From positions 14,576,501 to 14,640,500 of the forward strand of contig NC_090283.1 of assembly GCF_037392515.1 (NCBI RefSeq): a stretch of 64,000 bases of DNA. The letters are read 5' to 3'. The DNA is from Haliotis asinina. Its lineage: Eukaryota; Mollusca; Gastropoda; Lepetellida; Haliotidae. Of the stretch, positions 46,077-58,225 are shown in pieces. The translations under genes were made by a program, and so were the position numbers. The notes under the pieces were generated by a model. That model had not been told where the DNA came from. It did no database searches and saw only the letters and a program-made list of their open reading frames with translations. Within the stretch, counting starts at the first letter, position 1. Each line of letters opens with the position of its first letter.

Positions 46077-46375
46077 GCCCACGGTGTGGTGGAGATAACA
46101 GCGGAATATGTGTTAGGGTTCCATCGGACGGACCTACTGCGGAAGAAGTGAATAAGCTTATCCAATCACTTCTTTTGGACAGGAAGACACTCTCGAACTA
46201 CAAGCGTTCGATGACATCGGCTGAAGACAATCGTCCAAGTGCCCAAGCAATCGGACAGACTGGGGTCGTGCTCGTTGTACTCGGCTTTGTCGTAGTGGTC
46301 CTTTTTGACGCTGGTAGACTCATTGACTGGCTTGACATGCGAAGGAGCAGACGCATGTCCTTTAGCAGCCCGTAA
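46077..46375 (+). CDS. transmembrane and cytoplasmic-tail exon (last exon)
   Basis: Acceptor AATGTTATAACAG ends at 46076. With phase 1 entry from 42756 (T plus GC gives Cys) it reads CPRCGGDNSGICVRVPSD, GPTAEEVNKLIQSLLLDRK, TLSNYKRSMTSAEDNRPS, AQAIGQTGVVLVVLGFVVVV, LFDAGRLIDWLDMRRSRR, MSFSSP and stop. One hydrophobic helix (TGVVLVVLGFVVVVLF) is followed by a short tail with MRRSRR. A juxtamembrane segment of the DRKTLSxYKRxxxSAxDxRxSA type followed by a helix is one I recall from many molluscan single-pass proteins. That is from memory. The joint to the CPRC cysteine pair supports the splice. Confidence 0.65.
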
Positions 46376-46664
46376 AAAACATTCTCTTCACGTCAGTGTT
46401 CGCAACTTGCACAATATATGCTTGTGCACACATGTCAAGGATTGAAATGTATTATATTATAAGCTTACCTAACTGTTAGAGGATTTATGATACATACTTT
46501 GTCCTTGATACAGCTGATCTGGGAATTTGAAATGCACAGGATTTTACTATCAATGCTACTTAATACTTTGTGTATTACGGCATATAGTCCCTGCAAATTT
46601 TCAGTGTTATATCTCGTCTGTCAATTTGATGTAGGCGCCGTTTATCAATGTTATTATTTACTCA

Positions 46665-46995
46665 GAGCTACCACGGGTCAGGAAAAATCAGGGACTTGTG
46701 GCTTTTCTCTGAAAGTCTAGGAAAAGTAATGGAATTTTTATCTGTTTTCAAAAGTCAGGGAAAAGTCAGGGACTTTATGGTTTAAGTCAGGGAAATTTGG
46801 GGTTATGGTCAGATGCAATTATGACTCAGAATGCCCCTAATCAGGTATGACACTAGTCAACGTTAAAGGTTATAGGTATTTATAATATATGTGAAGGAAA
46901 CATCTTAAAAGAGTTGTAAGAACTGGCTGAAGGGGTGGAAGGAGGCCAGGTTTTATTTTTTACCCTTGAAATGGTCAGGGAAAGATCTATACGTA
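46665..46995. repeat. TCAGGGA-rich dispersed repeat
   Basis: The words GGTCAGGAAAAATCAGGGACTT, AAAGTCAGGGAAAAGTCAGG and AAGTCAGGGAAATTTGG recur, with a last GGTCAGGGAAAGATC near 46975. The stretch interrupts the decayed satellite and looks like a separate insertion. Confidence 0.55.
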
Positions 46996-48429
46996 TCAGT
47001 GTCTGTGGGAACACTGTTACGTGTTAGAGGTCTTTATGGCAGATATTTTGTACTCTCCTGCTTGTCGTAAGATATCTGTGAATTCGAAATAGGCAACGTT
47101 TAATTGGCAATATTTCTTTATTGTTGGTGTGTTGTGGTAAATGTCTGTGATAGTTTTGAGTGTTATATCGGGTCCATGAAACCTACAATGTCAATCAGTG
47201 ATGCTTAGTTGATTAGATTTCAGAGTTTTTTAGTGATTTTTATTTGCGATATCTAACGTTTATCTCTTTTACTCAATTGTAATTGTAATTTGTTATTCTT
47301 TTATCCGGTCTGTGATTTGAAATTCATAACATTTATTACTGTTACATAATTAGAGATTTTTTTTGCCTGTTAATTCCCCCATTTGCATTGTTATACCATG
47401 TCGATACATAATTATTAGCGTGTTGTGGCAGACATGTCAAGCAAAATTTGAAGCCTTTATTGGGTCTCTGTATTTACAATATCTAACGTTTATCAGTTTT
47501 ACCCAAGCGTAAGTGTGGTAACTTTCAGTGTTTTAATCAGGTCTGTAGTAAGAAATTGACCAAGACTAGGAGATAAGCATAATAGCTCTAAATTAAATAA
47601 CGTGATTATATACCTCTGAATGACTTTGATTAACCAATCACAATCCAGTATTTGCTGACGTCATAGTATAATTATCAATATTCATATGGTAACTACCTTA
47701 TAATACCCACCTTTTACTGCTTATGTTCAACATAATTCATTTCTCCAATTGGGTGTAACGTTTCTTTGATTGTTCAGTATATTTGTGCTAATTTTGATTG
47801 TTATACCCGGCCTGTCAATTGAAAAAAGATACCATTTATCAACGTAATTTTCCGCATTATCCACAGCACGTTTTGTATTTTTTTGTCTTTGTTATACCTT
47901 TATGTCAATAATAATCATTTATTTGTGGTTTTGTGGCACATGTTCTGTCCTACATTTGTTGTGTCGGTTCTTTGAATCTGAAATAGACAACGTTCATCAC
48001 CACCACTTAATGGTCTACTAAGTGTAAGTGTTTTGAGATGTGGTTTAAAAGATCAAACATCAATTTATAAATATAATCTGATATAATATGTGATTTCTTC
48101 ATGTTTTGTTTCAAATAAATAACCTTAAAGGTTATTTTTTCACTTTTTATCGGTCCCTTTATACCAAGGACTTTCCCTATAATCGGCAGTTTTGTTACAC
48201 AGAACTTTACATATGTTACTTTATGGTCACAACATACCCATAAGGAGCAAGGTGTGTTCCTGGTCGTTAAATCTGGGTTGTTGACGTAATGAGCGTACTT
48301 GGTGTACTCCACAGTCATCAGTTGCATGATAAGATGAGAATTTCTTATTTTATAGGGACATGCCGACCCTGTTGTGGCTTGTTCAGTATGTCTCCTCCCG
48401 CACCTATAGTAGCAAAGCAACGTTGTCTC

Positions 48430-48880
48430 ATTGACTGCCTAACACCCGTGAACATAGCATTGGGCAACATGAGTCATTGCTGTACCAACATGGTGCCCAG
48501 CTATTGTAAGTTCTGAGGTTGACGTCTAAGGCACGAAAACGTTTTCGAGGAGCATCCTGCGATTGAGGTCAGGTGACCTCTATGGTCACTCGACGACGCC
48601 AGTACCAGCACTGTGCATGACATTTAACGATCTGCAGGGGCAACTGTGCCCATCGTAGACGCTTTTCATCGAATCCGCACAAAATAAGGACGCCAAGCCC
48701 GAAATGTGGCAGTGAGAAAGCAGTTTCGTATGAGCTGAAGTTACCCCTAACCAGTGCGTTACTTGACGAAGCCGAATTGGATTGTTCTCAGCATGTGACG
48801 TTACACATAGCCGCCAAGGGCTGGGCCGCTAGTGTCCAGGTTGCAAAATGTCCAACGTTCATTTTTATACATGTCTGTGA
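48430..48880. other. unassigned GC-richer insertion in the satellite region
   Basis: Less AT-rich than its flanks, with several CpG-containing words and no frame of note. It may be a decayed DNA transposon, but I could not match motifs. Confidence 0.35.
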
Positions 48881-49180
48881 CTCTGATTATAGTCACGTTA
48901 ATGGTTAATTATTTGTTTTAGCGTTAGCTGTTATGTGCATGTTCCCTTGTTATAACAAGCCTGTGAATTCAAAATACTCTATGTAGCCTTATTAGTTGCT
49001 GAGATATGGAGGCATAATTATATTCTGTGCTGATTTTGATTGTTGCCTCGGTTCTTGAGATTTAATTAACAAAACCTTATTGTTATCGTATTTGGGTAGA
49101 TACTTTGTGGTTATTTTTATTGTTTTATCGAGTTTATAGATTTGAACTATTCAGCGTGTGATTATGGAAACCATTTAGTC

Positions 49181-50565
49181 TGTTCTGGCAGATGTGATGG
49201 CCTTTTCCTATCAGTATTTGACTGAATATATTCAATACTATTGGTGTCACTACAGAATCGTCGTTGAAACACTGGTTTTTGCCTTTTTGTGCTTCTATAT
49301 GGATACTTGCTCATTCTTTGATGTAAACTGTGTGCTTGTTTTAGATCTGAATTTATCTGAATGGCATATAACACTCGTCTAGGTCTCCATATTTCTTGTA
49401 ATATTTCTATTTGCATTTCAGTTGAATGAATATATTTATATCAACGTTTCTGTGGACATGTTTAAGACAATAATTGTTTTTGTTTGGCACTCTATGACGT
49501 TGCTCTATTGAGGGCTAAATTAGCATCAATCGTATGACGTTTTTCTTTGTTTTGTGCAACGTTTCGGTGAATAATATTAAAATATTTTGACTCTGATCGA
49601 AATTGTATGTATCATTTCAAAAAACATTGAATTGTATGTTTCTTACAAATTTGATCTTTGCTGTTGTACGCTTTATGAAATATCTCAATAAAAGCAATTT
49701 AAAAAAAAAACAAAAACACCAAAATACCAAATCATGTCTTGGTGCGTTATAGTCAAGTATTTTTCGGAAGTGATGGGAACGATATCAAGTGGAACGAACA
49801 GTGTTGGGTAGTACGCTAACGACTAACGGCGCTTACGAGGAACAGCCTGGTCGTGTGTAAATGAGTCATGATGCGTTGGTGGAACTGAAGTCCTGTTCAC
49901 ACTCTCTGAAGTGAGTATGTTACCCTTTAGCTGTGATGTAGAAATTGCATTTCATTAAGACAACTAAACGCCCAGGAAATTCCCGGAGAGCAGCAATAAC
50001 TGAGCGGATAGTGAGTGAAGTTAGTATACGCTGCTTTTAGCCAAATTTCAGGAATGTGAAGGCGGGGAACAACAGAAATGGGATTCACACTTTGCACCCA
50101 TGTGGGGATTTCAGAGGGAAGGTGTTTCCTGAAATTTTGCTGTAAAATTTGTACTACGTCATAAAAGCCGTTAGGCACAGATGGGAATTCCGATCTGACT
50201 GCAGGTGCCCGGCAGCCAATAGTTGTCATAGTGACTAAAAGACGTTCATACAGTACATCAGTATCAGTATCATTCATCATCTTTGAAGGTAACTTTTACA
50301 TCTCTGAGTAGAAGATCCGGAAAAAGTGTTTCAAAATTATACGCTATATCTTTTTTCGGTCTCGAAAATATTCTTTCCTGGTCGAAGCAAAGACTGAGGT
50401 TGTTATATCATGTATATTACTCTCTCCGACTTATTCTCTTGCCTGTTGTGTCGTAGCATCTGGTGTTCCACTGCCATACTTATGATTTCAACCACTGGAT
50501 TATATGGCTCTCCTTCGACTATTTGCAGTCCTCAGTTATACGGCTGGCATAATGCCGCGTTAAGT
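49181..50565. other. unassigned sequence with one 117-codon frame
   Basis: A minus-strand frame (50280-49927) reads MMNDTDTDVLYERLLVTMTT and later HIPEIWLKAAYTNF. It has no recognised domain and no clear splice sites. The rest is AT-rich. Confidence 0.35.
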
Positions 50566-50803
50566 ATGAGTGAGTTTAGTTTTACGCCGCACTCAGCAGT
50601 AGTCCACTGATATAGACCTGAAAATAATCAACTCTGGACCAGAAAATACAGTGATCAACTTTATGAGCATAGATCTACGCAAATGGGAGCCGATGACATA
50701 TCACCAAGTCAGCAAGTCTGACCACTCGATCCCGTTATAATCGCCATTTACGATAAGCATGGGTTGGTGAAGATCGGCTCTGTCACGGATCTTCACGGGT
50801 GAC
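50566..50803 (-). mobile_element. SINE-like repeat, copy 6 (diverged)
   Basis: Same family: tail GAGTGAGTTTAGTTTTACGCC at 50568 and head end CTTCACGGGTGACC. It has internal deletions (for example around the GTTGACACATGTC block) and many substitutions. Confidence 0.8.
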
Positions 50804-51660
50804 CGCATTAAGCAGCAAGGAAGTGTTATCCAACAAATGATGTTGCCGATAGTGGGCAAAGGTACATCATTAGGAAAATATTTTAACATCAGGCATTCGA
50901 GTTAAAAAAATTAAGATTGTTGCACATAACGGCATTTACATAACAGAAATACAGTTATACAGTTATACCATTCAGAAATGTTCAAATACACATTGATTCC
51001 CTTGTAAGACACTTCGCAAAGAGTGGATGTCAGGATCTCTCCAAATATGCGTCAGTGTGTAACACTGATGAGTAAAATCTTTCCGCAGTAATCATCCCAG
51101 GTAACCATCGAAGGGAGATAACTCTTAAAATGTTAAAAGTGTAGTAAGCATTCCTGTATTAACTGAATTCCTGAATTGATCGAAAAATCATTCGTCACCA
51201 CTCGCCCCTTTCCGTAACCTCCAAGGCGACTTGCCCCCAAAATGAGACAAAGTGGTCACAACGAGCGTAGTGATTGCCGTGCTTTGATAAAAAAATATTC
51301 CCCAAATCGTATATGGCATTATTTGCTGGTTTAAAACAAATCTTGACAAATATAAATCGTCATATTGAAAGCATATAGTTGACAAAACTGTGTTGCCTCG
51401 TAAGTATGTGAGTATGGTGCCACGGACGGTCCAAAAGAATGTATTTCTGACGATCTTATGGGCTTGATTTGTTTTGCTTCCGACAGTTTTAGGAAATGCA
51501 ATTATAAATCGATGCGAGTTTCAAAACAATGATTTTATATCGGTATGTAACAAATCAAATTTAATCTTTAATATTGGGATTATATTTCACATCTCTGGGG
51601 ATATGTTAGTTTGGCTTTTTTTGGTCATTCATATATTTTTCAGAGAACTCACCACGGATA
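50804..51660. other. unassigned sequence
   Basis: No gene or repeat recognised. Confidence 0.45.
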
Positions 51661-51666
51661 CGAGTC

Positions 51667-54600
51667 AGTGAGTGAGGTAAACTTTAACGCCACATCGGCA
51701 ATGTTGCAGTCATATAGTGACGAGAAATGATATAGATGCACAATAAATACAAGTAGTTTAAGAACCAGTCATCGACGAAAAATAACTAGAGTATGCAAAA
51801 ATGAGTTAAATCTAGCTAGCATGCATTTTTAGAAGCAGAAAACTAATAGTATTTTAGATAATACCATGTACAAATGGGCTATTGATCACCAAAACCTGAA
51901 TGCAGGGATCACCATCCTAGGGTCATGAGGACTTACAGAGCCTATGCTACCTGCATGGCCCCTACCTTGATTTACACCATCTCTTCAAGTACAGGCGATT
52001 GTATGCAAGATTAGCCACCATTAAAATGACAAAAATACCACAGCTAGAAATGATTACATTTGACTCCAAATGTTTCGGGACTCCTCTCAGGACAATAATT
52101 TCACGGTACTTAACCTCCCTTGAAGATACCGCCACTAATTATCTGTGTGATTAATCTAATTCAAATCTAATTCATTTAAAAAGGCATTAATTAAATAAGA
52201 ACTTATATTGTTAAAAAGACCCTTCATATTTCATAATTTAAAATGCGTATCCCTTTGATGGAGTATTCAACACGCTTGACCGTGATTCTTTCATCACAAG
52301 GGATGAAGAAAGAAGTATCGTGTTTGGCCAAGACGACATCGTCGCAGGGTGACTTCTTCAAATCGTGACTGACAACCCAAGGGGGTATAACCAATATAAG
52401 GTGTTATTGCATGTAATTTATTTATACCCACTTTGGTGTCCCACTTCTTCTGCACCATATCACGGGTATAAGATCTGAGAATGGAATAAGAAGTGGTGCT
52501 TGGCGGCAAGATCAGCCATTGTGTTCCCAGAAATGCCACCGTGGCTGGGTAACCAACAAAGGACGATGTCGTATTGGCCAGTGGCAAGATCATTTTATAA
52601 CTGAATAGTTTAAGTTAAATGGACAGAATCAAGTAGTTTTAGGTTGCATGTGCAGCTGCACCATATAATAAAGTTTAGATCGCACTAATGACCTATATAA
52701 GTGAAGGAGGGTAGTTTGATCTCCTCCCCACTTTTGAACTGGAAACAACCTTTAATAACGCAAAAGATTTTAGGCATTTGGCTTTAAGGAATTTAATTTG
52801 TGGCAAGAGGGTTAAATGTGAATCGAAAATGGGCTTCAGTGACAACTTTGATGACTGTGCCATTTACGCATTGTTCAGGATTTTTATGTAGTTTAAATAC
52901 GTATGCCATTAGTTTTGGATTTAGAAAAGCCGTTTTCAAGATGCCGTTTACCAATTTTGTTTAAATACAGCTGCAGCTGTCGTTCAGTGGTATGCATATT
53001 TCCCCCCGACAATAAATATTAAAATCATCCACAAATAGTGATCCTTCAACTGAATCGTTTAAATCCTTTGATAAACTGTTAATCTTGATACTAAACATGT
53101 GACAGACAAAATACTACCTTGCAGGAGACTCTGATCCTGACTGTAATGAGCAGACAAGGTAGAACCACGCTGACTAAAATCGCCTGTCGTTTATAAAGTT
53201 GGTTATAAATTGAGGAAACGGCCTCGTAATCCAAAGTCATGTAAAGTCATATAAATTTCCATGTGCTATCGTATGTTTTTTCGAGCTTAAAGAAGATCGA
53301 CACTGCATGATGTTTATTTATCATGGCAGTTTTAACAAGAGATTCCAAGCGCATCAACTGATCAATGGTAGTGCGGTTTTTACGAAAGCACCATTGCATA
53401 TCAGAAGATTGTTAGTTTTCAAGTATCATATGAGACATTCCATGGTTTTGCATACGCAGCTACTACGTGAAACTGGTCTGCAGTTGGAAAGATCCGTATG
53501 ATCACGTCCAGGTTTAGGAATAGGGACAATGATAGCATCAGGCCATGAATTAGGAAATTTTCCAAATGTCATCAAAATATGTAAGAGCGTCTTTAGACAT
53601 GATGGTGGTAAATGCAGGGGTTGATAATGTATGTTATCAGCTTCAGAAGCAGTATCATGAGCCTGATGAAGAGCAGTATGAAGCTCATGTATTGAAAAGG
53701 TTTCATTGTAATCTTCCCCATTATATGAATTGAAATTAAATAGTGTCTTTTCTTGCTGGTTTTTGTATTTTTTAATTTAGGGTCATAATTGGAAGAAGAC
53801 TGTTTTGCCAAAGTTTCGCTACGTTTATGTGCAATATCGGATTTACTAGTTGATAACTGGTTATCGTCCTTAAGATGGTGAATGCTACATTTGGTGCCCT
53901 TCCATTTGAGCTTTTGGATCATGTTCCAGATCTTAGACACTGGTGTACGCGTATTGATGCCTGCTACGTAATTTTGCCAAGATTGCCATTTACTTTGTTT
54001 AAAAGTACGCCGTGCTTTAGCATTTAAAAGTTTGGATTTATTCAAATTCAATCAGTAAGATTGAGTCTGAGTTGTAATTGACAAGTCAAGGGCCGAATAT
54101 GTTCCCGTGCCAGGATGTAAATACGTATTGGAAGCGTCAATATGAATGCATAAATCATCATTTGAAATAAAATCCCCCAATAATTTGCCTTTGGTGTCTG
54201 TTTGTGTACAACTCCAGATTGGTTTGTGGCCATTGAGATCACCCATAATAATACAGGGTTTAGGCAGAACTTAGGCATTTGAAGAACTGAAGATGGAGGG
54301 ATATGCAGAGAGCATATTGTAAAAGCAACATGTAACGTAAGCCGTGCTGCAACAGCTTGGAGATTAGGTTTGAGCGTAGCGGGGACAATAATCTGTTTAA
54401 CATGAATGGAGGAACCTCCATTTGCCCTCACACCCGGCGTTGAAAAAAAGTGACATGCATTAATATGACGAAAGACAGAAGTATATGTGTCTTTTACATG
54501 AGACTTAGTCCTCTGTAAATAGAAACTTAGATAGCTGATTGTGTAAAAGATGGCAATAATAGCTGTAAATCAGTAAACCCCTGCAGTTTCACTGTATTAA

Positions 54601-55676
54601 GGTTGTGTTGGTCATTTGAGGGGTTGTAACTGGTGCCAGTTCCCTTCCTTTTTCCTTTCTTTTTGGGCGAGTGACTGCTGGTATGGACGCTGATGTTCAC
54701 AGGGGTGAAGACCTCGTATACATCTCCTTAGTTACAATAATGTTGCATGGGTTGCTTTGAGTGCCTTTGACAATCGATCAGTTTGAGTTTTCTTTCTTCA
54801 ATTTTCGGGTTTTTGGGGGTATTGAAGCTCGTGTGACTTCAATCATACCTTGACTACAGTGTTCTGACACAATTTCCTGATGGATTCATCACGGTCTCTG
54901 ATGAAGCCTTTGCTTAAGTTAAGGAACTTGTGAGCTGATCAGATGGTGGCAATATCTGCTACCTTTGTTGACGTCATTAAATTTGTAGCTTGTGCTTTCC
55001 TATGACATTCTATCAATAAAGCTCCAGATCGCAATTTTGTATCATTTTGTCCTTTGGGAATTTTTTTATAAAAGAAATGGTAAATATGAAGCGAAAGTAC
55101 GTTCACCTTTCGCTTCCATGAGAAGGTGTTGAGACCAAGTATCTATTTCAGAATATAAAAGCTTTGTGAAGTTCAGAATCAGATTCTGATGGTTGCCGTT
55201 GTTTTGATTTTTCCCCATATTGAAATGTAATGCGATTCAGCAAACCTGCTCCCTGCCCACCACGGAGCGCCAACAAGGGCGATGTCATACCTAAGCGGGG
55301 ACCCAGCATAATAACACCAGGGATACAGGATTGCTGTATACAAGCTAATCGAGATCAGCCAGACTGACTCATGAGCCACCTTCTTCTGGATATGTGCTCT
55401 AGGTAAGTATCTCAAATACTATCTTTGTGAACAACGTTCATTCATTAAGTAAAGTACTGAATTAAAGAATATTAAAAAGTCATACACAGGGTTCGACATG
55501 ACCAGCCGATTGTTTGCACCGGGCCCATTCAACCACACGTGTAGGTGAAGTTAGTGCCGAAGTAGTGTATTGAGCAATAAGAACATTGATCATGGCTCCT
55601 ATGCCTCAACCACCAGGATCCCTTCCTCCACCGGCACAGGGGCGCAACCCACCACGAGGAGGTGACTGTTCGATAC
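51667..55676 (-). mobile_element. third copy of the RNase H LINE, old and deleted
   Basis: Collinear with the full element at 31535-37796 but about 4.0 kb long. The tail and 3' UTR lie at 51667-52250, RNase H/C-terminal region at 52290-52600, then a deletion, reverse transcriptase 52620-53900, endonuclease 54050-54600, ORF1 remnants 54640-55240 and 5' UTR words at 55240-55676. It is clearly more diverged than copies A and B. It keeps a sense codon (TCA) where A and B have a stop just before the LFVDD motif. All frames are broken. Confidence 0.85.
52290..54600 (-). pseudogene. ORF2 remnants of the third LINE copy
   Basis: Recognisable blocks on the minus strand include SARLTLHVAFTICSL-like endonuclease text (about 54340), MGDLNGHKPIW (54246), LNAKARRTFKQSKWQSWQNY (about 54030), SLFVDDFNI (about 53040), and DLATGQYDIVLCWLPSHGG with GNTMADLAA (about 52585-52510). 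The RNase H is joined directly to a much more upstream part, so residues for the first catalytic acidic positions are gone. Confidence 0.8.
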
Positions 55677-58018
55677 GATAGCAACGTTAAGCGAATATTC
55701 AGTTTGAGAAATATTTCAAAGTCATTTTTGAGTATTTGCTTAGGGATTTAACGTAGATGAAAAAAAATGTTTTGCCTCGTCTATTCAATAAAACAATTCC
55801 CATTCATGATTATAAATCCCTATTTCGAAAATTAATATAATCGACAATACAAGGTGAATGGCTGGTAATAATTACATTAGAATATGTCTTTAACATATAT
55901 GTTTGTTCCCCCTTTTAGTTATATCTAAGAGGTTTGGTTCTTTGAAATAAATAAGTACTAACAAAATCAGCAATACAATAATAATGCTTCGGTGACATGA
56001 AAACACGTAACAGGGTTATCGTTCTTGTATAAAGTAGTTCTGATGTTCATGCATCAATATGAAATCCTTCAAGAGGGTCACACGAGTTGGTCACGAATCA
56101 TAGAAAAGTTTTAACATTATGTGTAAACAAATCTTGTGTGACTTGCTTTGGATATGTGAATAAAGTTGGTAATATACCTTGATCTTCAATTTTGTTCAGA
56201 AATATATCCCTGAGATGAAACTCAGTATACTTTAGAGACGAAGGTTTCGTCTGAAGCAATTATTATTTCATTGTTGAAAAACGTTCACGTTTCATATCTA
56301 TCCAAAGTTAAAGAAACCTATGTAAATTCCTGGAGTTATCCAGTGTTTGACACAACCCAAAATAGCTGCTGAATAAGGAATACACAGAAGCTGGGACATT
56401 ACTTCGAGACAACCGATGAGAAAATCAAAATTCGACTCAGGGACGTAGGTGAATACGTGAAATTATTCAAGGTTAGGTTCGATACAACTAAAAAAGAACG
56501 CCAAAGTTTGCGGTTTTTTCGAGGCAGCCATTAGTTCGACACACTGACGGTTGACTGTAATTTGATGGTGACTCCTGAGATTAAATCGGGCTCTCAGAAA
56601 GCTGACAAATAAACATTTGGTGTCACGGGTGATCTGGAATCTGACAGAACAGCTCTGATTAGATGGTTCTACACTATAATGATTGATCTGGGTGTCCAAC
56701 AGCCTTTAAAAGCTGTTGCCGTGGTATGCAGGTTGCTATAACAACTCACGTTTGGGGTCAAGGGTGATCTGGAACATCACAAAATAGCATTCACAATTCA
56801 GACAGTGTGTAGACAATTCCGGAATGTCTTTAAGACTATATAAGGGGTAGATGCCATTATCATCTCCCATCACGACCAGCGGTTGTGTAGAGATGACGCT
56901 ACCATCCTTACCCGTGATCAGGATGAGGTGAGTCTGTCTTTTAACCAACAGTTTTCTAGATGGCTGAGTGTATAAAGAAAGAAGCAATAAATATGACAGT
57001 GACGGTATTACTCAGGGTTCAGGGTTCGTCATAGGTTTTGTAAGAGTGCATGCGCGACATTGTCATGACTATCTGGAATCCTTTCAAAATTTCTTGGTTT
57101 TTTATATGTTGCTATTTACCTTTCTAAAATTTAGGACATCAAAATCGATGCGTCCAAAACATGCACGCAAAATAATGCTCAGAACGAACAGACGCATGCG
57201 CACATGCATGTACACGCACATGAACACAAATGCGCATGTGCACACACAGGCAAACACAGGTGCTCCCTCACTACCACAGGCGCAAACATTACATAAACAT
57301 AAGCACGATGGTCGGTCACAAAGGTAGAACTGTTAAGCAACAGCTCACATGAACTGAGCGGTTTTGAAGCATGGCATCGTTGTGCTTGCTCAGTACTGAC
57401 TCACTTCTCACAACCCTTCGAGTCTGAACATTACATTATAATGGCTTGCGACCTCATTAATAATATGTATGTCTAAGTGACAGGCTGATAGGGCGATGAA
57501 CAGAACAGTTCCACTTGTTCAGACGGACGACGTGTTGGGTGAGTATTTTAACTGACTGCTTTGTCCATGTCTGACAATCATAATATCTGCAGTTGCCATC
57601 AACTATTTTGTATGATTAGAACCTACTCGTTTGTTTTTGTTGTGTTTTTTAGACCTGTGTTTTTCTCGAGAAGGAACAAATTGTTAGGAAAACACGTCAC
57701 ATGCCTGAACCAAATTCCACATAATTGATGTGATTTGCCCTCAAACTGGATATCGAACATTGAAACTACATCTTTTAACATTCTGGGCCTGTTCCGAGCG
57801 ATGATGTTGTGAATCACACATTCCGCACTAGCAAGTTTATGTGGGCAGTATGGTCAAAAATAGCACAAGCGAGATAACGTTTCCATACCGTATGTATCAT
57901 GGTTGGGTTTCGAAGTAGAATAAAATACTTTTAAGGACGAAGGAACCCTTATATGTACGCTGAAACCACCATCTGATTTATGAAAAGCAGCATCAGTCTA
58001 TTCTCCGAAATGCTTAAT
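55677..58018. other. unassigned sequence
   Basis: A local duplication is visible: GGGTGATCTGGAATCTGACAG (about 56628) and GGGTGATCTGGAACATCAC (about 56759), giving minus-strand FQITRDTK and FQITLDPK in two separate frames (56699-56463 and 56987-56736). This could be a pair of decayed exons. A loose ACAC/TGCATG-rich stretch lies at 57180-57310. Nothing else recognised. Confidence 0.4.
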
Positions 58019-58028
58019 ATATATATAT

Positions 58029-58076
58029 ATTAAATTGTGACGTGTTATATATATATATAACTCGTCACAATTTAAT
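58029..58076. repeat. long hairpin, 14-bp perfect arms around a (TA)n core
   Basis: ATTAAATTGTGACG at 58029-58042 pairs perfectly with CGTCACAATTTAAT at 58063-58076. Between them TG/CT form a small bulge and TTATATATATATATAA (58045-58060) is again self-complementary, so 44 of 48 bases can pair. It is not followed by a T-run typical of a terminator. It may be the ends of a small inverted-repeat element or an unstable palindrome. Confidence 0.9.
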
Positions 58077-58225
58077 TCTGGACTCACAAAAGTCCAGAAA
58101 CTCTCAGCACTGTGGCCACTCTCTCACAAGGGGTTTGGCAAAATTAAACATGCAGCTGTTATGTATATGTGCTAAGGATGAAAAAATGAAAAAAAAAAAT
58201 TTCGAAAACTCAAAATTTAAACTCG

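Larger units (their letters stand above)
9732..46375 (+). other. gene model: lectin-like / Thr-Ser-rich / single-pass membrane protein, 5 exons
   Basis: Proposed exons are 9732-9777, 38942-39128, 39665-39801, 42346-42756 and 46077-46375. Every junction has a GT donor and AG acceptor and matching phase (phase 1, 2, 1, 1). The coding length is exactly 1080 bases including the stop. The product would have a signal peptide, a divergent C-type-lectin-like domain with about 10 cysteines, a 12-unit 9-residue Thr/Ser stalk, a membrane-proximal CPRC cysteine pair, one transmembrane helix and a short basic tail. Such a protein would be a type I surface receptor or adhesion molecule. Ligand and tissue are unknown. 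The link of exon 1 to exon 2 across 29 kb is the weakest point: phase agreement alone has a one-in-three chance of being accidental, and a start at 38872 (MPWRTAIYQMC) without splicing is an alternative. Confidence 0.5.
46500..49180. repeat. decayed satellite-like tandem repeat (about 80-150 bp spacing)
   Basis: A block of the form GTTATATCxGGTCTGTGAATTTGAAATA..CAACGTTTATCA recurs in degraded form near 46605, 47163, 47298, 47440, 47533, 47800, 47960, 48953, 49040 and 49120. It is often preceded by TGTGTTGTGGCA(A/G)ATGTCTGTGATNGTTTTGA. Spacing is irregular because of insertions. The units are very diverged, so the array is old. Confidence 0.55.
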
